Below are positions 24,591 through 36,443 of a stretch of 64,000 nt of DNA, piece by piece; the first letter of the stretch is position 1; every line of letters begins with the position of its first letter. The translations under genes were made by a program, and so were the position numbers. The DNA is from Manis javanica (taxonomy: Eukaryota > Chordata > Mammalia > Pholidota > Manidae): contig NC_133167.1 of assembly GCF_040802235.1 (NCBI RefSeq), positions 98,132,001 through 98,196,000 on the forward strand. The letters are read 5' to 3'. The notes beneath the pieces are model-generated. The model did no database searches and was not told the origin of the DNA. It was given only the letters and a program-made list of their open reading frames with translations.

Positions 24591-24635
24591 AATGGTGCTG
24601 TTTTCCTCAAGAGATGATTACTCTTTCCTTTGACA

Positions 24636-24815
24636 GGTGAAGTGGGCTAAGGTAGTAACAAGAAAAACAGATTGATTCAAGATGCTTTCCAGTCAAAAGA
24701 TCAGCAGGAGTTGATGGGTTAGGTGTCCAGGAGCAAGAGAATGTGAGGAACCAAAGTTACTTGCTAAAATTCTGGACCCAGACAGCTTGGTAGTTTGTGT
24801 AGCTACCATCTGAGC
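24636..24815 (-). repeat. L2 LINE fragment, antisense
   Basis: The succession 'gattgattcaagatgctttccag', 'agcaggagttgatgggttaggtgt' and 'agagaatgtgaggaacc' parallels antisense L2 ('cagattctggatatattttg...acaggatttgctgatggattggatgtgg'). It abuts the antisense L1 upstream. Confidence 0.5.
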
Positions 24816-26941
24816 TTGGTAGCACTGAAGAAAGAACTTGTTTCAAAGCTGGTGTGAGTAGGAGTTCCCTTTTGTACCTGTGTCTCTGCTATTCAAGCCT
24901 TTGCGATGCTACATAGTTTTCTTCAGGAGACTGTGTCAGCTTGCACTGAGTTGCATTCAGCTTTCCAAAGTTGCTTTACTCTTTCAATGTTGCTTCTGAG
25001 AAAGGGTAGATAGTGCAACAATTAAAAGTTACTATGTTTTAGCAAGTGTGTTTTTCTTCAATTAGTGCAGTCTGGCTCCATGCCTTTATTTGAATGATTA
25101 TGGAGAAATCTGTTTACTACCATCTGTGCCCTCACAGGAAGGCATGATAACTTGTTTGATTTAAAATGGGGGTCTTATTGTCCACATCTTCATATGCAGT
25201 TCTTAAATTTGTCTTACCTGATGTTGACAGCAATGTCTGTGTGCAACAAGCTTGGTACAACGATCAGGGGGTACACTCGGGCACAGTGTTTCTCTGATGG
25301 CAAGCTTGTGTTCTAATCATGTAACTAATGATGTAAACCTCTCCATAAACTTGAGGGGCTTTCTCTTTGACATTTGTCTCTGCAGGAGAAACAATAAGAA
25401 TACTCCCTGGATTTTAGCAAAGTTAGCACATTTAATGCATAAATAACATTCCACCTCATGCTGACTTCTGTCTGTTGGTATACTGTTGCTTCTTGTTTTA
25501 GAAAGCTTATTGAAGAAAATGGTTCTTGACTCATTTAAATCAGTATTTTTAATACTGAACATGTTCCAAAAACTAAATTTATGTTCAGTCTTATCTTGAA
25601 CTACTCTTTGTGTGGAAAGGTATTTTGATTGAGGCTATTTATTCCTTGTAAAAATGTGGAATAGACTTTTTCCCTCAAAAGATACTATTTCTGTTGTTTT
25701 TGTACTTTTCATTTTCTTTTTTTTTTAAGGAAAACATGAGAGGAGAAATCCTGTCTACTTCTCATTTCTAGCTATTTTTTTTTCTGTTTTTTTCTACCTG
25801 TAAGGCCTAACCTTGTTAGGATTTTTTTTAGAAGCTTAAATATCAGGTCCACAAAACCTAGTCCTTGAAGGCACAATACGTTAGAAAAACAAGCCTACTT
25901 AAAAAAAAAAAAACCAGCAAAAAAAAACTACTATATTCTTAGTCTCCATAGCAATTCCTGACACATAGTAAGCATTCAATTCTGAACAGATGAATAACTG
26001 GATACATGGACCTAGTGGCTTCAGATTGCCTAATGAAGGAAAACTGCATCTTCAGGTGGACCTTCCAGATCTGGACCAAGCAGCAATACCAGGGCAAACT
26101 CAGTCTATTTTTTTTTCAACTTATTTGCAAAAAACAGGAAATGCAACTTCAAGTTTAGAGTGAAAAGATTGTGCAGCATCCAGATAGTGAAACAGGTTAC
26201 AGGCTAATTCAGGATAGCATTACATTATTTATTTTTTATTATATATATAATCCACTCACGGCAAAGAAACATGCTTGAGCCAGCACTTGTATGGAAAATA
26301 GGTTTTTGAGACTTACTCTTGGAAGGTTACAGTCTTTCCTGGGATCAAACAGAATTTCTGGAGTAGGGAATCTTATGGGCAGCTAGGGTGAACATTTTTC
26401 TGTCAACTTCATTTAATATGTATTAAATTCTCAGCGAACTGTCACCTGAGAAGCATTACTTGGGATCGAAGGTGTGTGATAAAAAAAATTCTAAAATATA
26501 GCCCAGTGTCCTTAACTGGGTTAATGGCCCAGACTCTTATTCCCTGTCAGGGGAAATACTCGCAGGGATTAGTGAAAACTGCAATAGCAAACCTGACAAG
26601 GAGCGAAGGCCACAGTCAAAGTCACAGAGAGATGCTCAAAAGAGAAGTTACGTTCCTGTTGAGCAGAGAAACCTGTGCTCTGGAAAGGCCGGAAAAAATG
26701 TGCTTTGAAAAACAGGGTCTTTTGATTTAAGCTTCTTCTTGTGGTACATGTGCGGTGCCTCCCTGGTCACATTATTAAAGGAAATAATGGCTAAAGACAA
26801 AAGAGTGTTCCAATATGATCCAGATCCTGTGTCAGGTCTCATTCTTAAACATTAAGGTTTAGCAAGTTGGATCATTTAATATTCTTTACTACATAGCACT
26901 GTAAATGATAGGTTCTGTTCCATAATAATCTAACTCAAATA
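24816..26941. other. Unassigned stretch
   Basis: No gene or firmly assigned repeat. A short patch at 25930-26000 ('cctgacacatagtaagcattcaatt') resembles the 3' tail of an L2 or MIR3 element. Poly-A and poly-T runs occur near 25715-25930. An 84-codon plus frame at 26476-26730 has no recognisable domain. Confidence 0.45.
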
Positions 26942-27380
26942 TAGTCATCCCCCTTATCTACAGGAATATGTTCCAAGACCCTCCAGTGGATGCTTGAAAT
27001 CACGGATGCTACCAAGCCCTCCATATATGCTGTTTATTCCTATATGTACACACTTATATGAAGAGGAATTTATCAATGAGGCACAGGAAGAGATTAACAA
27101 TAATTGATAATAAAATAGAACAATTACAACAATATACTGTAATAAAAGTGTGAAGATGGACTCTTGCTCTCAAAGTATCTTATTGTGCTGAGCACACCCT
27201 TCTTGTGATGACATGAGATAATGAAACACCTGCGGGACGAGGTGACCTGGGCGGAAAATGCAGGTGCTGTGACGTAGCCCTAGGCGACCACTGACCCGAC
27301 GCGGTGCAGGAGTATCCAGGCGGCGCTGATGGGAGACTGAAGCCGTGGAGAGAGAAACTGCGGGTAAGGTGGGACTGCTG
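26942..27380 (+). mobile_element. CpG-rich Tigger-type MITE
   Basis: The left terminus reads TAGTCATCCCCCTTATCTAC (first base C to T relative to the usual CAGT start). The right terminus, reverse-complemented, reads CAGCAGTCCCACCTTACCCG. These are recognisable Tigger-type inverted repeats. A TA lies just left of the element (26940-26941), and TG, a one-base change from TA, lies just right (27381-27382). The subterminal 'ccaagaccctccagtggatgcttgaaa' is characteristic. The right half (27220-27380) keeps many CpGs. No transposase is encoded. Confidence 0.82.
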
Positions 27381-27464
27381 TGCGGACCCAAGGCTGGTTT
27401 TCGCGTTTGTTCTTTCTCTAGCTAAGCTGGACGTGCAGCCAATCTAATGGTAATGCTAACAATG

Positions 27465-27690
27465 TTACTAGTACTGTTATTTACTGAACTTAACATGCGC
27501 CAGGCACTATTCCTCGGCCATTGTCCTTCACGAACTGATCGTCACAGAATCCCATGAGTTAGTGCCATTATTGTGACCGCTTTATAGATGAGAAAATTGA
27601 GGCAGAGAAGGTCAGTAATTTGTCCAAGGACCAAAGGCCTAGTGCAAATCAGAGATTACAACTTATTTGATTTTGGAGCCCAAACCCAAA
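27465..27690 (+). mobile_element. MIR SINE
   Basis: The landmarks 'gcgccaggcactattcctcgg', 'gaatcccatgagttagtgccattattgtgaccgctttatagatgagaaaattgaggcagagaagg' and 'aatttgtccaaggacc' occur in MIR order. It follows the Tigger MITE with only about 85 bp between them. Confidence 0.8.
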
Positions 27691-30600
27691 ACAAGCAAGT
27701 TGTACATTTCTCTTCTTGTTACTTCTCTGGGGGGTATGGTATGTTAGCCTAAAACAAACTATTGTGAGTTACTGATAAATAAATATTAACTCGAAAATCT
27801 TCTAGCCGTCCATCAAAAGACATGCTGTATCACTGTTGGAAAAATGGTCTCATAGCTGACATCATATCATTGAAAGGAGATAGAGAGCCTCTAATACTCA
27901 GATTTCTGCTTGTTTCTAGAACATGCACCTGTCAGATCTAAAGTCTATTATTAACTGGGGTCTATAAAAGATTCATTAATTTTTGCAGTGTTGATACTTC
28001 AGGGCTCAGTCTAAAGAATTATTCAGCTGCAGGCTGTTTATTACAGGGTGATTAATTGGCAATATTTATATATTATTCTGTGTTTATTTGTTCCTGAAGC
28101 TAATTGTAATTGCTAACTATCTTGGATCCTTTTTTGAAGGATACAAATTTAGGTTTTAAATAAATAAATTCTTTAAAGAAATGTATCCTTATATAACACC
28201 AGAGCCTCAGAGACTGTTTCAGCTCTTCTTGGAAGATAAATTTGCTAACTTAACTCCTGTAGAGACTTTTCTTTCATCTGGCAATCATACAGAGGCTTTG
28301 CCGTCACCCTTTGTGTGGGGCTCAAAGTTGGAAAATTCTGGGCTGTGGATGATTGAGGCTTTTTTTCCCATGGCCACATCCTGTAGTCTTTTATGATTTC
28401 AGGGTTTGGTCTTGACCCAATTCTACCTTTTCTCCATAGTCCAGGGGCCTCCTGTGCTTCATTACTTGCCTAATCTGTGCCAACTCTATCTCTACAAAAA
28501 GATATTTTGCCAGTAGACTAGGATGGCATCAATGAAGACTATGACAGAGATGTAAATCCTTTATTTAATCTTCATGGACAATGTTGTTAGCTCAGAAGGA
28601 ATGGTGCCATGGTGCTCGAAGTTTTAGTCACGCATGATGGTGCTCAGAGAAGGGTAATTCTGGAAATCACGTGACTTCATCAGTAGAAGGTTCTATTGTT
28701 ATAGTAATATATTGTAAGAAAATTCAAATATATCTCCTAAGATAATAAATACAAATTACTAATTAGATACTTCATTGCTATGAAATAAATGAATGTATGT
28801 GGCTGGGTATATTTTCTGAACTACTGTATTGCCTATACTCCCCTTGCCCCCCACCCCCACCCCACATTTGAACATTTTTAGGTTGGAATATGTCTTACAA
28901 CTAAGGTGGATCTTTAATTTTGTACTTTGTTTTTCCTCACAAAGTAATTACTAAAGTCACTGTGTCATAATCCATGTATCTCCAAATTCTAAATCATTTC
29001 AAATTTGAGAGAAAAGGAAAAGAAGGAAGAAGAATAAATTATGTGGCTTGAGATAAAAATATCTCTGTATGCTGATTTATCTTTATTGGTGACTACCTTT
29101 AAGAAGACATACTTGGCCTGGGGCCCATGTGTGCTCTTGCCATATGGCAGCAGGGACACAGAGGACTCAACCCTCCTTTAAACAAGATGATTTGAAGGAA
29201 AAAAAATGAGGGAACTCAATTTCTTTTCTAGGGCCCTACTTATTAGCCAGTCCACCTTTTTTGCAGAAGGTAGTAAGATCTGCAGAGAGATAAGCAGTGT
29301 ACATTTTTCTCATCTGAGAATGGCATAGTTTTTACCCTTCTTTGAAAACTTCTAGAAGTGGGAAATCATTGCCCCATCATTATAATTAAGGAAAAGTAAT
29401 AGAATATATAAAATATTGCCTGTGCAAAAGCTAAATAAGGATAAACAGAAAGAAAAATAAGATATTACTATTCTAAAACATCTTCAAACCAAAATGTAGC
29501 ATTTAGAAATACCGAAGGAATTTCTAGTACCAGAAATACCAGAGGGGTTTCTTCCATAACTTAGGGAAAACCATCTAAATAGTTTGTCCTTCTTTACCAA
29601 CCCATGTTGGCAGCCAGTTAAGTGCATTCAGTCATCAAATAATTAATGTTTTAAGGGCATTTACTAAAATTTGCTTAGAGAGATCATTTTGGAAGTAGAA
29701 TAAAGCCAAGGCAGGTATGTAGATCATATTGTATCTTAATTAATGAAACTTTCTATTTAAGCTTCATCTGTAAGTCAATGTCTAGTGTGTCTGGCATGGT
29801 TTACAGAAATTATTCTTGAGGAAGGGTAGCTATTCAGCAGAAGGTACAATCTAGCAATTAGAAGAGGCTGCAGTCTTGGTTACTTAATAGGTGTGCAAAT
29901 CTCCCAAATCCTCTGAAAAACTGGCTCAGGAATTCATTCCTATATTATTATTCTAGGAATTGACCTCTTGAAGTTAAGTACTCAGTAACGCGGGGTTCCC
30001 AGATAGAAAGAAGGGCCTGGGTTTTTACATCCAGGGTAGAAAGGGTAGTTCATCACTAATACAATTATTACAAGTAGAACTAATTGTTCTTAGATTTAAT
30101 AACTAGCTCCATGGCTGGTCATGGATTAACTTTTTCTATTTAATAATTGTTATATTAGTAGGAAGTATTCTTTTTGATGCCACAAATCCTTTGATTGGGA
30201 GAAGTCAGGTTTGATGTTCTGTAACCATGATATTTAAAAATGACAGTTGACTTTGCCTATTTAGGAAGTATCTATACACATTTGCACAGAGAAAACACAA
30301 GAATTTAGAATTTTCTTCAGGGATTTGTTTTGGAAATGAACTGGAATCATGTGAAGCTGAACCTGTTTTTTGACTTTAAACAAGATTTATCCACAAAAGT
30401 TGATTTTTCATAGGCAGCACATATATTCTTGCAAAGGCTGATCACTTTTAAAGTGCTGGATTAATGACGTTAAAAAAAATTAAATAACCCTGTGTTACAA
30501 CCCCAGCACACAGTCTTTGTCGTCAAGGAACTTACCTATTTGGAAAGTAAATTATGTACATGAGGTCATTTGTTGTCTGTGTGGACATGATAAAAATGCC

Positions 30601-31680
30601 TTCAACTTTTTCATCGTAAGATTCCTCCTGTAAGAAATGAGAGGATTGGATCAAGTAGCTGGCAAAGTTTATTTCAGCACTATAATTCAGAGTTGAGAAT
30701 AATTTCAGAAAAATATGGGTAAAATAATTACATGGTAAATCATATGTTTATATGCTAAGATTGAAGGATTGTGTTGATCTGAGTCTTGCAGAATGCAAGG
30801 GATATATATGGGTTGGTAGGCAGGGAAGAAGGGTTGTAGTACCTTTTGTTAGGGCAGCAAGGGTGGCCTTCCAAATTGTGTCTGTTCCAGTGGAATCCAA
30901 TTTGTTGCTTCTCTGAGCATATACTTTGTCCAACCCAAACAGGTCAGAGGTTCTCCATCATCTGCAGACTGAGTTTTGACTTTACAGAATCATTACCGTG
31001 CATTGATTTGGACCCAGCGTCCCTGAAGACCAAACTTGTGCTTCAGCTTTGGCACCTACTTACTCATTATTTACCATTTACCCCCTCTCAACTGTTCCCT
31101 CTATTGTTCTGTCTATGTTCCTCTTTTACACTGTACCCTCTGTCTCTTGTATATCTCAAAATATCTCTTGCATATAAGAACAATTATGTTTCTAGGAACT
31201 TGACTTTTTCCTTGGGAGACCTTTATGATCCCAGCTAAAAGCACTTTTTTGTGTGTGTATTAGTTTGGGTGGATAATGCTCTTCTTCCTCTCCCTACTTT
31301 CCCACCTAAGGTCGTAGAGAAGTGACTTTCTCCGTTACCTTTAGTGTATAATAGAAGTGTTGAGCATGTGTTTGTATCACCTTTCTGTCATTTCTTATTG
31401 GAGGCATTACTGTCAATAATGGTCTTGATAATTCTTCATTGTACAGAACTGTTCTTACTTTGGGACAGTTTAACATCCTGTGATTTAAATAAAAAACATC
31501 CCCCTTGATTTCAGTCCTTTCCCCAAGTGGTGTCATCTGACCCCCCTTGGGAATCCCTGAGTCCCCATTCTTGCTCTTCTCTTGGGAGGTGGACTGACTG
31601 ACTTGGTCAGGTTGGCGGGAGCTGAAAATTCATTGGTTATGGTTCTCTAATTGACACAGATGAGGTGGTAAAATTCTGTC
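27691..31680. other. Long unassigned AT-rich stretch
   Basis: About 4 kb without a recognised gene or a firm repeat. Weak hints only: 30505-30560 may be an antisense L2 tail. The longest frame, 130 codons at 30846-31238, shows no recognisable domain and is leucine- and serine-rich in a pyrimidine-biased stretch. A C-rich low-complexity patch lies at about 28840-28865. Confidence 0.45.
28000..28180. promoter_or_regulatory. Candidate conserved non-coding segment
   Basis: Low-repeat sequence with closely spaced homeodomain-type cores: GTGATTAATTGGC near 28048-28060, GCTAATTGTAATTGC near 28099-28113, and ATTCATTAATTTT upstream at 27971-27983. A CAGCTG E-box lies nearby at 28025-28030. This density is suggestive of an enhancer, but AT-rich DNA makes such cores by chance. 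There is no direct evidence of activity. Confidence 0.22.
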
Positions 31681-32500
31681 TTTTTTTTTCATTTTTTTTA
31701 AATTGAAATTTTATTGTTTAAGAGCAGTTGAGGTTCACAGCATGCATGATGAAGGTAGAGATTTCCTATGTATTCTCTGCCCCCACACATGCACAGCCTC
31801 CCTCATAATCTGTATCACCCATCCCAGTGTACATTTGTTATAGTCAATGAACCTACATTGACACATCATTAACACTCAATATCCATAATTTACATTACTG
31901 TTCACTCTTGGTCTTGCACATACTATGGGTTTGGACAAATGTATACTGACATGTATCCATCATTATAGTAGCATACAGAGTATTTTCACTGCCTTAAAAA
32001 TTCTTGTGCTCTCCCTGTTTATCCCTCCCCTCCCCACAACCTCTGGCAATCAATGATTTTTTTGCTGTCATCATTGTTTTGCCATTTTAGACTGTCATAT
32101 AATTGGAAGCATGCAGTATGTAGATTTCTTTCACTTAGTAATATGCATTTAAAGTTCCTCCATGTTTTTTCATGCTTTGGTAATTCCTTTTTAGTACTGA
32201 ATAATATTCCATTGTATGGATGTACCACAGTTTATTTATCCACTTAGCCTACTGAAGAACATCTTGGTTTCTTCCAAGTTTTGGCAGTGATGCATAAACA
32301 TATTTATATGTTTTAAATAAGAAACTGTTATAAACATCTGCATGCATGTTTTTGTGTGGATATACATTTTTAACTCTCTTGGCTAAATCCCAAGGAGTGC
32401 AATTGATGGATTGTATGGTAAAAGTATATTTAGTTTTGTTAGAAATCCCAAACTATTTTCCAAAGTAACTATACCACTGTATTCTCATCAGCTGCAACTC
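31681..32500 (-). mobile_element. Old L1 3' end (L1M), antisense
   Basis: It starts with a T-rich run (31681-31701), the antisense poly-A tail. It then shows the antisense order of an L1M 3' end: 'aaattgaaattttattg', a CT-rich patch 'ccctcccctccccacaacctctggcaa', 'tgtcatataattggaagcatgcagtatg', 'actgaataatattccattgtatgg', and 'gagtgcaattgatgga'. Stops interrupt every frame. Overlapping short frames at 32019-32596 are shadows of this element. Confidence 0.88.
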
Positions 32501-32789
32501 ATATTTCACGTAGGACGTCTTTGTTTGTTCTTTCTTCTTGCGCTATGCTTTGGTGCATCTGGGCTCATGCAGGTCCTTTTGTTAGGCTTGAGGTGAAGGG
32601 CAGAGATGTCTTAGTCTACATTCTAGTGTATCAGAAATTCCACTGCATAGGAGCAGTTGGACTCTTACCTCACATTACTAATGCAGTTGCCACTTGGAAT
32701 CACACTTAGCAGCTTCCATCTGTTCTTTTTAGTTAGGTACAAGTAGATTGGAGGGTGTCTGGGGTATCTGAATCCCTGTAAGATTTGGA

Positions 32790-32942
32790 AACTTCTTCAG
32801 CACTTACATGCGTCTACGTGCTTATCTAAGCATGCTGTAAATTTCTTGTGGGCTAGGATTATATATTACTAACTGTTTGTCTCCTAAAACTCTTTATCAC
32901 CTTGTTCATTGTAGGTACTAGCTCTGTTGAACTGAATAATAG
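32790..32942 (+). repeat. L2 LINE 3' end
   Basis: The pattern 'gtaaatttcttgtgggctaggattatat', then 'cctaaaactctttatcaccttgttcattgtaggtac', ending near 'gttgaactgaataat', follows the L2 3' end (stop-and-tail region 'gtaagctccttgagggcagggac...gcacatagtaggtgc...gttgaatgaatga'). A MIR begins directly after it. Confidence 0.55.
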
Positions 32943-32944
32943 TA

Positions 32945-33170
32945 GGTTATACACACTGAACGCTTACTATGTGCAGGCACTGTTGTAAAGGCTCCGTATG
33001 GATTAACTCATTTAAAACACTTAAGAACTCTATAAAGGCACTTACTTTTATTATGGCATTTTATAGATGAAGACACAGGGAAGTTAAATAACTCCTCAAG
33101 ATCACCCAGTTAGTAAATGGCACAGCCAAGTTTTAAAATCAGGCAATCTGGCTCAAGTGCAAACCACAGG
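32945..33170 (+). mobile_element. MIR SINE, near full length
   Basis: The MIR order is clear: 'cgcttactatgtgcaggcactgttgtaaa', 'ttaactcatttaaaacacttaagaactctataaaggcacttacttttatt', 'ttttatagatgaagacacaggga', 'aataactcctcaagatcacccagttagtaaatggcacagcc' and 'tctggctcaagtgc'. Confidence 0.85.
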
Positions 33171-33364
33171 GTGGTATCTTTGGAGAACAAAGTAAGATTG
33201 GTGATAACAAAAGTCACTTGAAAAGTACTCTCCATTACTCTTTTTAAGTTAAGTTTTAGTAGGATTTGAATAAAAAAAAACATTAGTGGTTGGAAGAGGT
33301 CTTGAGAGAATCATTTAGTAAGGTTACTTTTGAAACAAATTCCTGGGATCTCCTCAAGAGCCAT

Positions 33365-33365
<1 letters not shown>

Positions 33366-33403
<38 letters not shown>
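33366..33403. repeat. (GT)19 microsatellite
   Basis: Nineteen uninterrupted GT units. Its length and purity make it a probable polymorphic marker. The Val-Cys repeat in the overlapping plus-strand frame (33290-33520) is a translation artefact of this tract. Confidence 0.97.
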
Positions 33404-33404
<1 letters not shown>

Positions 33405-36400
33405 TAAGGGATCCGTTACAAGCCCTCCTAGGGTGCCCTGGTCCATCTCCTTATTTTAACCAGTTCTATACACTAGACATCTGTGTGTGGTCTCTTTCGA
33501 GTAAAAGGTTCAGCTGCTAAAATAATTGTTTAAAAACTAGACAGAACAATACCTAAATTGCCTGGAGTGATTGGAATAATATTGATTTACAAGCTTTTTA
33601 AGGTGAATATTTTAGTCATTCACTCTGTTAAGTAAACTAGAGAACTAAAAAGCACAGTATTAGTTCTTTAATAGCTATATAACTAAAAATAAAACAACTT
33701 GGCTAGATCCTTTTCTTAGGAGGTTAGTAGACAATTTACTCAGTTGTTAGAAGCATAGAAATACAGCAAATCCAAAGTGCAGAAAGGCTTTTCAAAGGAA
33801 GGCAGTTAAGGTGTCAGATATTAGCAGGGAAGATATGTTTTGTGGTAGCTACAAATCACAGTTCTGCTTTATCTTTTGTACTTTAAGTGCTCAGACTATA
33901 AAATCAGGTTATGTCCTTGCTAGTTCCTTCAGCTTCCATAGATCAGAACTTATATTCATATATTTTCTTTGCATCCATGACCACTTCAAGGTTCTTCCCT
34001 CTTCATGTGCTTTGCCTGGTGTTGTTCGGTCCTCCTCAGTAGAAAATCCGTAATATTTGGTGTGTAATGTTTACCACTTCTGTCTCTGCAATGTGGTTGA
34101 ATATAATGTGGGGTAATGACCATCTTTCTAAATCTTGAATTCATAGGCTCGTAACAAATAAAAGTAAAGCCTTCTAGGTCAAATGAATTGTTACCTAGGT
34201 GCCTTGAGAGATTATAAGGCAAAGTGTAGAGAAAAAGGCACCTTTCAATAGCTATATAGATTTAGTTTCAGAACCGATAAGATTTCAGAACAGATTTTTT
34301 GTTTTACCTCCATAGGCTGAGAAAGAAAATGAAAAGGATAGAGAGTAAAGTCTTAAACATTAGAAGCAAGATGAAAATCAGATCACAGATATAAATATAT
34401 ACTATTCTCAGGTATAGCTGAGCCTAAAGTTCTATAGCATTCATGTAGTTTATGTTAATTGCAAATCATCATGAAATAGGTTTGACAGCTTCATTTCACC
34501 TTTAAATTTCTAGTTTGAATCTACTTGTGTGTGGGAAAACAAATTAAACATAGATAGCTGCCGCTTCCTGGGGACTTAAAGGAATAGCTTAAATAAGCAT
34601 CTAAGAATAATTAAAGAGATTTATTCTTAGAAGAATGAACTGTGAGAGATACTTGAAGTATGCTTTTTTATATATCGTATTCCAATTCTATAATAATTTT
34701 GTATCTGTTTAATTTGACACCTGTGTATATATGTGTTTATACTAAGCTTCAGCAAATTATAATAAGCAATGCATTCATAGTTTCAGGCTGTGGGGGCCCA
34801 TCCTTTTTCTATCCCAATAGCTGATTGCTTAATAAGTAAATAACAGAACCTCCTTGAGAGTAGGGGTTGAGGTTAACACATTAAAATCAACAAGAATAAA
34901 AGAATACTTATGAACACAGTTCTTCAATGCTCTGGAAGATTGAGTCCAAATTAACCTTTTGCTTGGAAGCAAAAGATAAACACATAATTGGTTAAAATGA
35001 TACTTTAAAAAAGTGGCCATTTCATTAAAAAAAGAAACACCTCTGTCTCATATATAGGAGTGTCAGTGTAGGTTTTTACCTTTCTGACAGTGTATAATTT
35101 GTCTGGAAATTGAGTAGTGACTAACGGTAGAGACAACCATTTTGCTACTTTCAAATTAGCCACCATCTGATGATGATTAGTAAGTGAGCAAGAAAGGTCA
35201 TTCCTATTTATGTCTTACCTTGTGATGCCATAATTTCCAAGCCATCTGTTCTTTGGAGTATTTATGTGGAGGAAATGAAGAACTCAGATTCATGCAGAAA
35301 CCTTAGAATCCATCCAGAGCGTATCCACAAGCCACAGAGTATATCAGACAGACATCAGATACTCCAGGACAAAGGCAGACAAGAAACGCCCAAGAAGGAA
35401 GTGCTCCCGACAGAATATCTGCCCTGAATACTTGATTGCAGTCTATGTATCTAATCTTTAACTGTTTTCGTCAGTAGAAAATTATTAAGTATCACAAATT
35501 CATTGGCATAATCACACTATTAATGATAATACAACTAGAATTCTAATTCTAAATGAAAACCAAACCAATCTAGAGAATATAAATTCCCCTAAGATACTAA
35601 AACAAGATGAAGGATGAAGTAAAGACTTCCTATTTTTCTCAAGGGCCAAAAAACAAACAAACAAAAAACCACCGGGAAAAAACAAGTTCAGACAACTGAA
35701 ACTTTTCTTCTGGAGCTAATTTTTGTTCATTATCTCACATTTTATGTTCAGCAGTTCAGACTAGGGGGTTGGCAAATACCACTTACCCAAAAGCAGTTGG
35801 CTGTGTTAGTTGAAGCAGAGGTTGCTTGAGAGATTTCTGATTCTGTTATGCTTTGAATCAATGTTTGGCCAATGTTGAAATGCCAGGAGAGAGTGCAGCT
35901 GTGAGACCAGTTTTGCTGGTATATCCGGGAGACACACAATCTGTGTGTTTATGATAGGGCCTGGGTTTAATTTTCCTAGTTTGAGAAAAATCTGTCTCTC
36001 ACAGAGCAGCCTGCTCATTTGACACATTTTGGCCTCAGCAAAATATGAAGGACAGGTAATGCAGCAAGGGAATTGACAATTCAGCTGCTTCAGTAAGAGT
36101 GATCTTATATCAAAATGTGCAATATTCTGGGGTAAAAGGATTTTAAGTGCCATTTTTTTTTTAATGCTCAATCAGAGACCACCATACTTGGTGTTCAGGG
36201 TGAATTCTCAGCTCCCACTGATTCACACGTTGGTAAGAAAGGGACCTATTGAACATAAGAAAAATGAGTCAGGATTCTTCACAAGCACTGTACCCTAAAT
36301 CTAGACATTTTCTGTTAATAGTCATCATTTCTTCCATCTGCAGATCTGAGAAGTCATTCGGCCTCAAAAAAGAGTAGCCTTTGCAAAGGGGTCATTGCCT

Positions 36401-36443
36401 ATGAATTTATCTTATAAAGTGTCTTGCGGAGGGTATACAGATA
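33404..36443. other. Long unassigned AT-rich stretch
   Basis: About 3 kb with no recognised gene or repeat. A 121-codon minus-strand frame at 35806-36171 has no recognisable domain or family. The interrupted (caaa)n patch near 35647-35667 is simple sequence. Confidence 0.45.

Noticed and set aside
30846..31238. Longest open frame (130 codons, plus strand)
   Set aside because: No domain, signal or family was recognised. It lies in a pyrimidine-biased, AT-rich stretch where Leu/Ser/Phe-rich frames arise easily, and no splice or promoter context supports it.
33290..33520. Cysteine-rich frame with a Val-Cys repeat
   Set aside because: It is an artefact of the (GT)19 microsatellite.
35806..36171. 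121-codon minus-strand frame
   Set aside because: No recognisable domain. An overlapping 63-codon frame on the same strand shows similar noise, and there is no supporting context.
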